Assembly: GCA_016290175.1 (NCBI GenBank)
Contig: JAEETD010000005.1
Span: 1 to 64,000 of the forward strand
Direction of reading: 5' to 3'
Source of the DNA: Prevotella sp.
GTDB taxonomy: Bacteria; Bacteroidota; Bacteroidia; Bacteroidales; Bacteroidaceae
DNA length: 64,000 nt
Under the pieces are notes generated by a model, which worked only from the letters and a program-made list of their open reading frames with translations, was not told the origin of the DNA and did not search any database. Position numbers and translations under genes: made by a program. This document shows, piece by piece, positions 46,701-56,662 of the stretch (its first letter is position 1; the number at the start of each line of letters is the position of its first letter).

Positions 46701-46985
46701 GCGGAACAGAATGCTCAGCTGAGCCGATCCTGAAGAGGCGGTCGACGAGATATAGTCCATACCCTCCACACCGTTGATACTCTCTTCCAACGGCACAATC
46801 ACGGAGTTCTTCACCGTCTCCGCATCGGCACCAGGATAACTGGTGAACACCGCAACGGTTGGCGGTGCAATATCCGGATACTGCTCGATAGGCAGTGATA
46901 CCAGTCCGATAAAGCCCAGCAAGACGATGAGGATAGAGATCACCGTCGACAGCACCGGGCGTTTGATAAAATTCGTAAAAGTCAT
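43725..46985 (-). CDS. RND multidrug efflux permease
   Basis: 1086 aa, MTFTNFIKRPVLSTVISILIVLLGFIGLVSLPIEQYPDIAPPTV. Confidence 0.95.
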   Translation of the reverse strand: MTFTNFIKRPVLSTVISILIVLLGFIGLVSLPIEQYPDIAPPTVAVFTSYPGADAETVKNSVIVPLEESINGVEGMDYISSTASSGSAQLSILFRQGMNADMCAVNVQNRVQQAMALMPAEVTRVGVTVMKRQTSQVLMFSLTSEDGRYDDQFLTNYNNINIIPALKRIQGVGDVQSPGLKTYSMRIWLKPDVMKQYNLMPSDISGVLAEQNIEAAPGKFGEDANVAYEYSLRYTGRLKTPEEFGDIIIQSKGDGTTLKLKDVAKIELGGQQYSVSMRNNNLPSVMGMVQQIAGSNANEIAKQVKAELEEQAKLFPPGMTYKINYDVTEFLYASIEEVVFTLFFTLVLVFLVIYVFLQDWRSTLIPLIAVPVSLIGTFFFLNVFGFSINLLTLSALLLAIAIVVDDAIVVVEAVHAKLDQGYKSTLTASIDAMNEISGAIISITLVMASVFIPVSFIGGTSGSFYREFGVTMAVSIFISALNALTLSPALCAIFLKPHDENGHEKKMSMIDRFHASFNTAYDKVLGKYKTRVEKLVRKPLAIGIAVIVGIAVLATTFVTTKTGLVPSEDTGTLFCTISMPPATSVARTRQVIDEVDKILAADPAIQSREQIQGYNFIAGAGSDQATFILKLKPFSERQRGFWWKLSGLWQGDGIYRFFLDPMSADGVVAQIFIKTAHIKDASILAFSPPMIPGFSANSGVSLVMQDRTGGDLNRFFDITKDFIAELNKRPEIQMAQTSYNPSYPQYMVHVDVAKCKQSGISPSTILTTLQGYYGGLYASNFNAYGKLYRVMIQASPETRMTEESLNNIYVRTPAGMAPIQEYCNLERVYGPTNINRFNLFTSINVTATVADGYSTGEAIKAVEEIGENILPAGYTYDYSGLTREEAKASNTTGIIFLLCIIFIYLILSAQYESYILPLCVIFSVPFGLAGCFLFTMMFGHANDIYMQISLIMLIGLLAKNAILIVQFALERRETGMAISWSAVLGAAARLRPILMTSLAMVIGLLPMMFASGVGKNGNQTLGAAAVGGMLIGTLLQIFVVPTLFVIFQSLQEKFRPMKFEDEENPEVAAELTQYAHSNPEDYELEK

Positions 46986-46986
46986 A

Positions 46987-47029
46987 TTTCTTACTTCTTA
47001 CATCTTACTTCTTACATCTCTTACTTCTT
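46987..47029. repeat. heptamer/nonamer array (minus strand GAAGTAA/GAGATGTAA/GAAGTAA/GATGTAA/GAAGTAA) at the MFP-RND junction
   Basis: Same unit family as 20764-20791 at the equivalent junction of the other pump. Confidence 0.85.
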
Positions 47030-48199
47030 CATCGCTCCAACGATGTCGCCGGCACTCATGGCCTTGGCCTGCTCATCAATCTTCTGCTGATACTTCTCAG
47101 GCGTGATGGGCACAATCTCCATACCGTCGTTCAGCTTGGTGATACCATTGGTCACATACTTGTCACCCACCTTCAGACCGTCGGTCACGATGTAGTTGTT
47201 ACCGTCGGTCTGCGGATCCACCTGGATCTCAGTATATTTTACCTTATTATCCTTACCTAAGGTATAGACGAACTTCTTGTTCTGCACCTCAGAGACACAT
47301 GCCTGCGGAATAATAATGGCATCGCTGTTGCTCTTCGGAATGATGATGGAGCCTGAGCCACCGCTCTTCAACAGCTTCTCAGGATTGGGGAAGAGGGCAA
47401 TCACCTGGATAGAACCCGTGGCGGGATCGATGACACCACTCATCTTCGTCACCTTACCTTCGTGGGCGTATACAGAACCGTCAGCCAGCTGCAGCTTCAC
47501 ATTAGGCAGGGCTCCCATAGCAGCCTTCTGGCCGCCCTCGGCCTGCGCCATAGCCAGCGCGTCCTTCTCCGTCAACGAGAAGTAGACCTCCATCTGCGAG
47601 TTGTTCGACACGGTGGTCAGCACCGAAGCGGTGTTCACCAAAGCACCTTTCTTAAAGGGCAGCGTACCTACCACACCAGCAGCGGGACTCTTCACATAGC
47701 AGAAGCTCAGCATCTCCTTGGCCGAAGCCAGACCGGCCTGAGCCAGAGCCAGAGCTGCCTTCGCACTCTCGTAGCTGTTGGTGGCCGACTGCAGTTCGAA
47801 GTCGCCGATCACCTTGTTCTCATACAATTTCTGGGCATTCTCAAACGACAGCTTCGACGTGTTGCACGAAGCCTGGGCCGTGTTCACCTGAGCCTGCGAC
47901 TGGCGCACCTGAGCCTGATAGGTCGCATTGTCGAGCACGAAGAGCACCTGTCCGGCACCCACCGTCTGACCTTCCTTCACATTAATCTGGGTAATAAAAC
48001 CCTGTACCTTCGGACAGATCTGCACGTCCTGCACACCCTTGATGGTAGCAGGATAAGTGGTCTGCATCTGGGTACTTGACGTTCCGACCGTCACGACCGG
48101 ATACTCATTGTCGCCAAACGTAGGGCGACCACCGCCGCCACCGCATGATGACAGCATCACTGCTGCGGCAGCAAACATCAAAAATTTGTTCTTTTTCAT
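47021..48199 (-). CDS. RND efflux periplasmic adaptor, lipoprotein
   Basis: VMLSSCGGGGGRP lipobox, QICPKVQGFITQINVKEGQTVGAGQVLFVLDN. Confidence 0.92.
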   Translation of the reverse strand: MKKNKFLMFAAAAVMLSSCGGGGGRPTFGDNEYPVVTVGTSSTQMQTTYPATIKGVQDVQICPKVQGFITQINVKEGQTVGAGQVLFVLDNATYQAQVRQSQAQVNTAQASCNTSKLSFENAQKLYENKVIGDFELQSATNSYESAKAALALAQAGLASAKEMLSFCYVKSPAAGVVGTLPFKKGALVNTASVLTTVSNNSQMEVYFSLTEKDALAMAQAEGGQKAAMGALPNVKLQLADGSVYAHEGKVTKMSGVIDPATGSIQVIALFPNPEKLLKSGGSGSIIIPKSNSDAIIIPQACVSEVQNKKFVYTLGKDNKVKYTEIQVDPQTDGNNYIVTDGLKVGDKYVTNGITKLNDGMEIVPITPEKYQQKIDEQAKAMSAGDIVGAMKK

Positions 48200-48427
48200 A
48201 CTTAAAACTATTTTGTTTAATACGTATCAAACCATTGTGCGCCCCGAAAACTTCCGAGGTGCGCTGTAGTTTCCGAGGTGCAAAGTTACGAAAAATATAT
48301 CTAATGATATATTCCGAGGCAGAGATTTTAACAAAGTTTATGAGGTCGTTCATACGCCTTTTTTCCAATAAACAGAATTTTTTGAGAATTATTATCATTT
48401 TAATTTGGGCGGGTCGGAAAAAATTCG

Positions 48428-48435
48428 TAACTTTG
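48428..48435 (+). promoter_or_regulatory. -7 box TAACTTTG of the GH51 gene
   Basis: TAnnTTTG consensus. Confidence 0.55.
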
Positions 48436-48467
48436 TAGCCCAAAATTGTACAAAACCAATAAATGAC

Positions 48468-50060
48468 ATGAAGAAACTATTCATTTGCGCAACCATCGCA
48501 ATGGCTTTTGCCACAGGGGCAACGGCCGCAGAACAAGTGAAGGCTACTATCCATGCCGACAAGGCGGGAGCCAAGATCAACAAAGAGATTTACGGCCAGT
48601 TTTCTGAGCACCTGGGCAGCTGTATCTACGGCGGTCTCTGGGTGGGCGAGAACTCGAAGATTCCCAACATCAACGGCTATCGTAAGGACGTGTTCGAGGC
48701 CTTGAAGGCCCTGAAGGTGCCCGTATTGCGCTGGCCAGGCGGCTGCTTTGCCGATGACTACCACTGGATGGACGGTATCGGCCCGAAGGACCAGCGTCCC
48801 TCACTGCGTAACAACAACTGGGGCGGAACGATCGAGGACAACTCCTTCGGTACGCATGAGTTTCTGAACCTCTGTGAGATGCTCGACTGCGAGCCGTATA
48901 TCAGCGGTAACGTGGGTTCAGGTACGGTGAAGGAAATGGCGCAATGGGTAGAATATATGACCTCTGACGGTGACACCCCGATGGCCCGTCTGCGTCGTCA
49001 GAACGGTCGCGACAAGGCCTGGCACGTGAAATACTTCGGTATCGGCAATGAGGCCTGGGGCTGTGGCGGTAATATGACACCAGAGTATTATTCCGACGAG
49101 TTCCGCAAGTTCAACACCTACCTGCGCGACTATACGGGCAACAAGCTCTACCGTATCGGCTCGGGTGCCTCGGACTATGATTATAACTGGACAGAGGTGC
49201 TGATGGACAAGATCGGTGACAGGATGCAGGGTGTAAGCCTACATTATTATACTTGCTCGGGCTGGAGCGGTTCGAAGGGCTCAGCCACAAAGTTCGACAA
49301 CGACCAGTACTACTGGGCACTGGGCAAGTGTCTGGAGATTGAGGAGGTAATCAAGAAGCACAAGGCCATCATGGACGAGAAGGATCCGAAGGGAAAGATC
49401 GGTCTGCTGGTGGATGAGTGGGGCACCTGGTGGGACGAGGAGCCTGGCACCATTGCAGGCCACCTGTATCAGCAGAACGCCCTGCGCGATGCCTTCGTGG
49501 CTTCGCTGAGCCTGAACGTATTCCATAAGTATACAGACCGTGTGAAGATGGCTAACATCGCACAGATCGTGAACGTGCTGCAGTCGATGATCCTCACCGA
49601 CCAGGAGGGTACGGGCCACATGGTGCTGACACCCACCTACCACGTGTTCGAGATGTACACCCCGTTCCAGGAGGCTACCTATCTGCCCGTTGACCTCCAG
49701 AGCGAGGTGATGGCAGTGAGCAAGGCCTATTTCAAGGAGAAAGCCGACGCGAAGGATGCCGGCTACCGTCCCTGCCCCATGCTCTCGGCCTCAGCCGCCA
49801 AGACCAAGGACGGCAGCATCGTGCTCGCCATCACCAACGTAAGCCTCGACAAAGACCAGACGATTGCCTTCCAGCTGGATGGCTATCAGGCCAAGAGCGT
49901 CAGTGGTCGTATCCTCACCTCGAAGAACGTGGCCGACTACAATGACTTCCAGCACCCCAACGTGGTGGCTCCGAAGGTCTATAACGGTGCTCAGCTGAAG
50001 AAGAACGAGCTGACCGTGAACATTCCCGCAAAATCTATTATCGTACTGAATATCAAATAA
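48468..50060 (+). CDS. GH51 alpha-L-arabinofuranosidase, secreted
   Basis: [56 protein letters not shown]. Confidence 0.95.
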   Translation: MKKLFICATIAMAFATGATAAEQVKATIHADKAGAKINKEIYGQFSEHLGSCIYGGLWVGENSKIPNINGYRKDVFEALKALKVPVLRWPGGCFADDYHWMDGIGPKDQRPSLRNNNWGGTIEDNSFGTHEFLNLCEMLDCEPYISGNVGSGTVKEMAQWVEYMTSDGDTPMARLRRQNGRDKAWHVKYFGIGNEAWGCGGNMTPEYYSDEFRKFNTYLRDYTGNKLYRIGSGASDYDYNWTEVLMDKIGDRMQGVSLHYYTCSGWSGSKGSATKFDNDQYYWALGKCLEIEEVIKKHKAIMDEKDPKGKIGLLVDEWGTWWDEEPGTIAGHLYQQNALRDAFVASLSLNVFHKYTDRVKMANIAQIVNVLQSMILTDQEGTGHMVLTPTYHVFEMYTPFQEATYLPVDLQSEVMAVSKAYFKEKADAKDAGYRPCPMLSASAAKTKDGSIVLAITNVSLDKDQTIAFQLDGYQAKSVSGRILTSKNVADYNDFQHPNVVAPKVYNGAQLKKNELTVNIPAKSIIVLNIK

Positions 50061-50088
50061 ATAACATATTAATATAACACATTTCATT

Positions 50089-52101
50089 ATGAACGACAAC
50101 AAAGTTATGAACATGGCAGCGGATAACATCCGTATCCTTGCTGCTTCGATGGTTGAAAAGGCAAAGTCGGGACACCCCGGCGGTGCTATGGGTGGTGCAG
50201 ACTTCATCAACACCCTGTACAGCGAGTTCTTAGTGTACGACCCCGAGAATCCAGCCTGGGAGGGTCGCGACCGTTTCTTCCTCGATCCCGGTCACATGGC
50301 TCCGATGCTCTACAGCCAGCTCTGCCTCATCGGCAAGTACACGTTGGAGGATTTGCAGAACCTGCGTCAGTGGGGTTCAGTGACGCCTGGTCACCCTGAG
50401 CGTGAGATTGAGCGTGGTATCGAGAACACATCCGGTCCTCTGGGACAGGGCCACTGTTTTGCAGTCGGTGCTGCCATCGCCGCTAAGTTCTTGAAGGCTC
50501 GTCTGGGCAATGTGATGAATCAGACCATCTACGCCTACATTTCTGACGGTGGTGTGCAGGAGGAGATCTCACAGGGTGCTGGCCGTATCGCCGGTAACCT
50601 GGGTCTGGACAACCTGATCATGTTCTACGACGCCAACGATATTCAGCTCTCTACCCGTACGGAGGTGGTGACCTGCGAGGATACAGCCAAGAAGTATGAG
50701 GCTTGGGGTTGGTTTGTTCAGAAGATCGACGGTAACGACGTTGACCAGATCCGCGAGGCCATCAAGAAGGCCCAGGCAGAGAAGGAGCGTCCTTCACTCA
50801 TCATCGGTCACTGTGTGATGGGTAAGGGTGCCCGTAAGGCAGACGGTTCTTCTTACGAGAGCAACTGCGCTACCCACGGTGCTCCTCTCGGTGGCGATGC
50901 TTACATCAACACAATGAAGAACCTGGGTGCTGATCCTGAGAACCCGTTCCAGATCTTCCCCGAGGTGAAGGAGTTGTATGCAAAGCGTGCTGAGGAGCTG
51001 AAGAAGATCTGCGCTGAGCGCTATGCTGAGAAGGCTGAGTGGGCCAAGGGTCATCCCGTACAGGCCAAGCAGCTGGAGGAGTGGTTCAGTGGCAAGGCTC
51101 CGCAGATTGACTGGAGCAAGGTAGAGCAGAAGGCTGGCAGCGCTACCCGTAGCGCATCGGCTGCCGTTCTCGGTCAGCTGGCTGAGCAGGTGCCCAACAT
51201 GATCTGTGCTTCTGCCGACCTGAGCAACTCAGATAATACCAACGGCTTCCTGAAGAAGACCAAGGACTTGGTTCGTGGTGACTTCAGCGGTGCCTTCTTC
51301 GAGGCAGGTGTGGCTGAGCTCACGATGGCTTGCTGCTGTATCGGTATGGCTCTGCACGGTGGTGTAATCCCCGCATGCGGTACCTTCTTCGTATTCTCTG
51401 ACTACATGAAGCCCGCCGTCCGTATGGCTGCCCTGATGGAGCTGCCCGTGAAGTTTATCTGGACGCACGATGCCTTCCGCGTTGGTGAGGATGGTCCTAC
51501 CCACGAGCCCGTGGAGCAGGAGGCACAGATCCGTCTGATGGAGAAGCTGAAGAACCATCACGGCAAGAATTCTGTATTGGTGGTTCGTCCTGCCGATGCT
51601 GAGGAGACTACCGTCTGCTGGCGCATGGCTATGGAGAATGTCGACACTCCGACAGCACTGATCTTCTCTCGTCAGAACATCGAGATGCTGCCCGAGGGCA
51701 ACGACTACAGCCAGGCAACCAAGGGTGCATACGTTGTTGCCGGTTCAGATGAGAACTACGACGTGATCCTGTTGGCTTCTGGTTCTGAGGTTTCTACGCT
51801 GGAGGCTGGTGCCAAGCTGTTGGCTGCCGACGGTATCAAGACTCGTATCGTGAGTGTTCCTTCTGAGGGTCTGTTCCGCAGCCAGTCGAAGGAGTATCAG
51901 CAGAGCGTGCTGCCTGCAGGCAAGAAGAAGTTCGGTCTGACCGCTGGTCTGCCCGTGAACCTTGAAGGTCTGGTAGGTGCTGACGGTACCGTATGGGGTC
52001 TCGAGAGCTTCGGTTTCTCTGCTCCTTACAAGGTGCTCGACGAGAAGCTCGGCTTTACTGGTGAAAACGTATACAACCAAGTCAAGAAACTGCTTGCATA
52101 A
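50089..52101 (+). CDS. tkt: transketolase
   Basis: 670 aa, KSGHPGGAMGGADFI, GPLGQGHCFAVGAAIA, HDAFRVGEDGPTHEPVEQ. Confidence 0.97.
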   Translation: MNDNKVMNMAADNIRILAASMVEKAKSGHPGGAMGGADFINTLYSEFLVYDPENPAWEGRDRFFLDPGHMAPMLYSQLCLIGKYTLEDLQNLRQWGSVTPGHPEREIERGIENTSGPLGQGHCFAVGAAIAAKFLKARLGNVMNQTIYAYISDGGVQEEISQGAGRIAGNLGLDNLIMFYDANDIQLSTRTEVVTCEDTAKKYEAWGWFVQKIDGNDVDQIREAIKKAQAEKERPSLIIGHCVMGKGARKADGSSYESNCATHGAPLGGDAYINTMKNLGADPENPFQIFPEVKELYAKRAEELKKICAERYAEKAEWAKGHPVQAKQLEEWFSGKAPQIDWSKVEQKAGSATRSASAAVLGQLAEQVPNMICASADLSNSDNTNGFLKKTKDLVRGDFSGAFFEAGVAELTMACCCIGMALHGGVIPACGTFFVFSDYMKPAVRMAALMELPVKFIWTHDAFRVGEDGPTHEPVEQEAQIRLMEKLKNHHGKNSVLVVRPADAEETTVCWRMAMENVDTPTALIFSRQNIEMLPEGNDYSQATKGAYVVAGSDENYDVILLASGSEVSTLEAGAKLLAADGIKTRIVSVPSEGLFRSQSKEYQQSVLPAGKKKFGLTAGLPVNLEGLVGADGTVWGLESFGFSAPYKVLDEKLGFTGENVYNQVKKLLA

Positions 52102-52547
52102 TGGAAGTAAAGACAGTTGGAGTAGCCTGTGACCACGCAGGCTACCCTTTAAAGAAGTTCGTACTCCAGTATCTGGAGGAGAAGGGTTACCCCGTTAAGG
52201 ACTATGGTACCTGGAGCGACGCCTCCGTAGACTACCCCGACTTCGGCCACGCACTGGCTGAAGGTATCGAGAGCGGAGAGGTGTATCCCGGTATCGCCAT
52301 CTGTGGTTCAGGCGAAGGTATCAGCATCACGCTGAACAAGCACCAGCAGGTGCGTGCCGGACTGTGCTGGATTCCTGAGATAGCCCACCTCATCCGTCAG
52401 CACAACGATGCCAACGTGCTCGTGATGCCCGGACGGTTCATCGACAACAATATGGCCCGTAAGATTATGGACGAGTTCTTTACCGCTACCTTCGAAGGCG
52501 GACGCCATCAGAAGAGAGTTGATAAGATTCCCGTTCAACCTAAATAA
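52101..52547 (+). CDS. rpiB: ribose-5-phosphate isomerase B
   Basis: VGVACDHAGYPLKKFV, AICGSGEGISITLNKHQQVRAGLC. Confidence 0.95.
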   Translation: MEVKTVGVACDHAGYPLKKFVLQYLEEKGYPVKDYGTWSDASVDYPDFGHALAEGIESGEVYPGIAICGSGEGISITLNKHQQVRAGLCWIPEIAHLIRQHNDANVLVMPGRFIDNNMARKIMDEFFTATFEGGRHQKRVDKIPVQPK

Positions 52548-52576
52548 AAAAATCCCAGCGCTTGCTGGGATTTTTT
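52546..52576. terminator. bidirectional intrinsic terminator
   Basis: AAAAAAATCCCAGC-GCTT-GCTGGGATTTTTT between convergent genes. Confidence 0.9.
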
Positions 52577-53093
52577 ATTGTACCACGAAGTTCCTCACCC
52601 ACTCTTTCAGCTCGATGACCGCATCCTCGTGTTCCGGATAATACCGGAGCATGATGGTCACCTGCCGCAAAGAGTCGGAGTCGATGACCTTTCCGTAGTA
52701 TTCCCACTTGTCGTCCTGACCCTCATGGATGCTATAGTCGTCGCCCACTTCCAGCAGTTCTGCACCCATGCCCATCATCCGCTGCCCTGAGCTGCGCATC
52801 ATACCTGCGAGGGAGTCTACCAAGACAGAAACTGACACATCGTCCATCATGAAGAGTTCCTGCATACCTACTTCATCGGGCAAGTCCTGATGAACGAGAT
52901 ACGAGGGGTAATTGATGTTCATCCCCAGACGGTCGCTGTAATATTTCAGCAATGTAAACTGTCCCATTTTTATCGTCACACTGTCGGCACTCGTCAGTTC
53001 GCTCACATAGGCATGGGGTTGCTGACGGCTGTTGCATCCACCCAGCATTCCAATGGCGATGACGGCCAAAATCAAAAATCGACTATACTTCAT
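52575..53093 (-). CDS. lipoprotein of unknown function
   Basis: MKYSRFLILAVIAIGMLGGCNSRQQ lipobox. Confidence 0.75.
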   Translation of the reverse strand: MKYSRFLILAVIAIGMLGGCNSRQQPHAYVSELTSADSVTIKMGQFTLLKYYSDRLGMNINYPSYLVHQDLPDEVGMQELFMMDDVSVSVLVDSLAGMMRSSGQRMMGMGAELLEVGDDYSIHEGQDDKWEYYGKVIDSDSLRQVTIMLRYYPEHEDAVIELKEWVRNFVVQ

Positions 53094-53186
53094 ACAAAAA
53101 ATCTCTGTTTTCAGCCACAAAGATACAAAAAAGTGGGCAATTAATTATCAAAAATCATAAAATTCAAAAAAAAATGGGGAAATATT

Positions 53187-53216
53187 TTTGTAATCGGCTG
53201 AAAATTAGTAACTTTG
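53187..53216 (+). promoter_or_regulatory. TTTG-N18-TAACTTTG promoter of the HU gene
   Basis: TTTG 53187-53190 and TAACTTTG 53209-53216 match the Bacteroidetes sigma70 consensus. Confidence 0.7.
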
Positions 53217-53275
53217 CAGTCCAAAATTGAGAAAAAGCAAATATTCACATTATTAATATATAGAAGAAGACAAAA

Positions 53276-53557
53276 ATGACAAAGGCAGAAATCATCAACA
53301 AAATTGCTGAAGAGACAGGCATTGCCAAGAAAGATGTGGCCGCTACTGTGGAGGCCTTTATGGAAGAAATCCGTGTAAGCCTGGCGGATAACAAGGAGAA
53401 CGTTTACCTGCGTGGATTCGGCACCTTTACCGTGAAGCATCGTGCAGCCAAGACGGCTCGTAATATCTCTAAGAACACGACAATGGTCATTGACGCCCAC
53501 GATTTCCCCGCTTTCAAGCCCTCCAAGAGCTTCATTGACAAGATGTTGCAGAACTAA
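53276..53557 (+). CDS. HU/IHF family DNA-binding protein
   Basis: MTKAEIINKIAEETGIAKKDVAATVEAFMEEI...LRGFGTFTVKHRAAKTARNISKN. Confidence 0.95.
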   Translation: MTKAEIINKIAEETGIAKKDVAATVEAFMEEIRVSLADNKENVYLRGFGTFTVKHRAAKTARNISKNTTMVIDAHDFPAFKPSKSFIDKMLQN

Positions 53558-53592
53558 AAGAACAAGATTTTAACAATAAACATTTAAGTATT

Positions 53593-53682
53593 ATGCCAAA
53601 CGGAAAAAAGAAGAAGGGCCACAAGATGGCTACTCACAAGCGTAAGAAGAGACTGCGCAAGAACCGTCATAAGAGCAAGTAA
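53593..53682 (+). CDS. 29-aa highly basic small protein (ribosome-associated type)
   Basis: MPNGKKKKGHKMATHKRKKRLRKNRHKSK*; between HU and rng; too short for the ORF track. Confidence 0.75.
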   Translation: MPNGKKKKGHKMATHKRKKRLRKNRHKSK

Positions 53683-53809
53683 TCCCTGATTACTGCCCGC
53701 GACGGTAAGACGTAGCAAAAAGAAATGAAAGGAGTGTGTCTGCAGATCCGAGAAGGATTGCGACACACCCTTTTGAGTTAAAACCCACTATCAAGACAAG
53801 CAAAAGACA

Positions 53810-55390
53810 ATGACAAGTGAAGTGATCATTGATGTGCAACCGAAGGACATCTCGATCGCACTGCTCGAGGACAAGACACTGGTGGAATACCAGAAGGAGC
53901 AGCGGTCGGCATCGTTCTCCGTGGGCAACATCTACGTGGCAAAGGTAAAAAAGCTGATGCCCGGACTGAACGCCTGTTTCGTGGATGTCGGCGCTGAGCG
54001 TGTCGCATTCCTGCATTATCTTGACCTGGGCTCTCAATTCTGCTCTTATGAAAAATACCTGAAACAGGTAGCTAGCGACCGCAAAAAACTCTACCCGATC
54101 CAAAAAGCCACCATCCAGCCGATACTACCCAAGGACGGCAGCATCGCCAATACGCTGAAGGTGGGGCAGGAGATCATGGTACAGATCGTGAAGGAACCCA
54201 TCAACACAAAAGGTCCCCGTCTGACGTGCGAACTCAGCTTCGCAGGACGTTACCTTGTGCTGATGCCTTTCGACAACACTGTCTCCGTATCGACCAAGAT
54301 CAAGAAAGGTGAAGAAAGGAGTCGTCTGAAACAACTCATCCAGAGTATCAAACCCAAGAATTTCGGTGTGATAGTTCGAACTGTAGCTGAAGGCAAAAGG
54401 GCTGCAGAACTGGATGCTGAGTTGAAAATCCTACTCAAGCGCTGGGAAGACGCTATTACAAAAGTACAGAAGACCGCAGAAAGGCCTGTACTCTGTTTTG
54501 AGGAACAAAGCCGCGCCGTTGCCTTGTTGCGCGACTTATTCAATCCCACCTACGACAGCATTCAAGTGAACGATGAGGTAATCGGTGAACAGATCCGCGA
54601 CTACCTCGGCATGATTGCTCCGGAGAAAAAGGACATTGTGAAGCAGTACAACGGCACAGTGCCCATTTTTGACAATTTCAATGTCACCAAGCAGCTAAAG
54701 TCAGGATTCGGACGAACCGTTAACTACAAACATGGTGCCTATCTGATCATCGAGCACACAGAAGCCATGCATGTGGTAGACGTAAATAGCGGTACACGCG
54801 TGAAAAAGGAAAACGGTCAGGAAGCAAACGCCCTAGAGACAAACCTCGGAGCTGCAGACGAACTGGCTCGCCAGCTGAGACTACGAGACATGGGAGGTAT
54901 CATCGTGGTGGATTTCGTGGACATGAAACTGGCGGAAGACCGTCAGATCCTGTATGAGCGCATGTGTAAGAACATGCAGAAGGACCGTGCACGCCACAAT
55001 ATCCTGCCATTGTCGAAGTTCGGACTGATGCAGATTACCCGCCAGCGTGTCCGTCCTGCAATGGATGTCAACGTGGAGGAGGCATGTCCTACCTGTCACG
55101 GCTCGGGAAAAATCAAGTCGAGCATCCTGTTTACAGACCAGTTAGAGAGCAAAATTGACCGCATGGTCAACAAGATCGGCATCAAGCGATTCTATTTGCA
55201 TGTACACCCTTATGTGGCAGCCTATATCAACAAGGGCGTCTTCAGCCTGAAGATGCAGTGGCAGCTGAAATACGGACTGGGTGTGCATATCGTTCCCTCA
55301 CAGAAACTGGCTTTCCTGCAGTACGAGTTCTATGATACAAAAAAGCAATTCATAGACATGCAGGAAGAGATTGAATCAACATTACAGTAG
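53810..55390 (+). CDS. rng: ribonuclease E/G family
   Basis: S1-like N-terminus, GGIIVVDFVDMKLAEDR, CPTCHGSGKI zinc link. Confidence 0.95.
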   Translation: MTSEVIIDVQPKDISIALLEDKTLVEYQKEQRSASFSVGNIYVAKVKKLMPGLNACFVDVGAERVAFLHYLDLGSQFCSYEKYLKQVASDRKKLYPIQKATIQPILPKDGSIANTLKVGQEIMVQIVKEPINTKGPRLTCELSFAGRYLVLMPFDNTVSVSTKIKKGEERSRLKQLIQSIKPKNFGVIVRTVAEGKRAAELDAELKILLKRWEDAITKVQKTAERPVLCFEEQSRAVALLRDLFNPTYDSIQVNDEVIGEQIRDYLGMIAPEKKDIVKQYNGTVPIFDNFNVTKQLKSGFGRTVNYKHGAYLIIEHTEAMHVVDVNSGTRVKKENGQEANALETNLGAADELARQLRLRDMGGIIVVDFVDMKLAEDRQILYERMCKNMQKDRARHNILPLSKFGLMQITRQRVRPAMDVNVEEACPTCHGSGKIKSSILFTDQLESKIDRMVNKIGIKRFYLHVHPYVAAYINKGVFSLKMQWQLKYGLGVHIVPSQKLAFLQYEFYDTKKQFIDMQEEIESTLQ

Positions 55391-55410
55391 TAATAATTCC
55401 TCTATCATCT

Positions 55411-56592
55411 ATGCTGACACTGAAGATTCTGTTCTGGCTTTGCCTGTTTATCGTATTCTATACTTATCTCGGATACGGTATACTGCTGTTCCTGATCATC
55501 CGTCTGAAAAGGCTGGTGAAAGGAAAACCACAGAAAACAGCCATGCCTACAGACGATGAGCTGCCCACAATGACACTCATGATCTGTGCCTACAACGAAC
55601 AGGATATCGTGGCAGAGAAGATGCAAAACACCCGCGCCCTGGACTATCCAAAGGATAAGTTCAGGGTGATGTGGGTTACCGACGGCACGACGGACAACAC
55701 CAACGAGTTGTTGAAGGCTTATCCAGAAATAGACTTGGTGTTCAGTCCTGAGCGCAGGGGTAAGACCGCTGCCCTCAAACACGGTCTCAGCGAGGTGAAG
55801 ACGGAACTCGTGGCCTTTACCGATGCCAACACCATGATTAACAGTGGTGCCATGCGAGAAATCGCCAGACTGTTTCAGGATAAGACCGTGGGCTGCGTCA
55901 GCGGTGAGAAACGTGTAGCCTCACGAAACGGAGAAATGGCCGCAGAAGGCGAAGGACTCTACTGGCGTTATGAGAGTACGCTGAAGAAATGGGACAGCGA
56001 GCTGTATTCGGCTATGGGTGCAGCTGGTGAACTATATGCCATCCGTCCGGAACTCTGTCGTGAAGTGCCTGACAACGCCCTTCTGGATGATTTCATGATG
56101 TCGATGCTCATTGTCGATGAAGGACACCGTATTGCCTATGCCCCTGCGGCATACGCCCTAGAATACGGCTCTGCCAATCTTGCCGAGGAGTCGAAGCGTA
56201 AGCGTCGCATCGCAGCCGGTGGTCTGCAGAGTATCTGGTGGCTCCGGAAGATGCTCAACCCTCTTCGCCAGCCCCTGGTGGCCTTCCAGTATATCAGCCA
56301 TCGCGTACTGAGATGGAGTATCACCCCTATTGCCCTGGTCATACTGGCCATCGTCAACATAGTACTCGTCTGGATGGGCACAGGCATGATATATACAGTC
56401 ATGCTAGCGCTCCAAACCGCCTTCTATCTGGCAACATTTCTAGGATGGACACTCAACAAGTGCGGTCATCGGAACAAGTTGCTATATACGGCATATTATT
56501 TCCTGTTTATGAACCTGAATGTGTTCCAGGGAATGGCCTATTTGAAAAGCCACTCGAATAGCGGTGCTTGGGAAAAAGCAAAAAGAAGCTAA
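55411..56592 (+). CDS. membrane glycosyltransferase family 2
   Basis: MICAYNEQDIVAEKM, VAFTDANTMI, TM segments at both ends. Confidence 0.88.
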   Translation: MLTLKILFWLCLFIVFYTYLGYGILLFLIIRLKRLVKGKPQKTAMPTDDELPTMTLMICAYNEQDIVAEKMQNTRALDYPKDKFRVMWVTDGTTDNTNELLKAYPEIDLVFSPERRGKTAALKHGLSEVKTELVAFTDANTMINSGAMREIARLFQDKTVGCVSGEKRVASRNGEMAAEGEGLYWRYESTLKKWDSELYSAMGAAGELYAIRPELCREVPDNALLDDFMMSMLIVDEGHRIAYAPAAYALEYGSANLAEESKRKRRIAAGGLQSIWWLRKMLNPLRQPLVAFQYISHRVLRWSITPIALVILAIVNIVLVWMGTGMIYTVMLALQTAFYLATFLGWTLNKCGHRNKLLYTAYYFLFMNLNVFQGMAYLKSHSNSGAWEKAKRS

Positions 56593-56606
56593 AAAATTCA
56601 CTCCTT

Positions 56607-56638
56607 TTTGTTTGTTTGGGAATAATATGTTACCTTTG
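56607..56638 (+). promoter_or_regulatory. TTTG-N20-TACCTTTG promoter
   Basis: Consensus match upstream of the histidine kinase gene. Confidence 0.65.
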
Positions 56639-56662
56639 TACCCAAATAGTGTTTGAAAGGGA

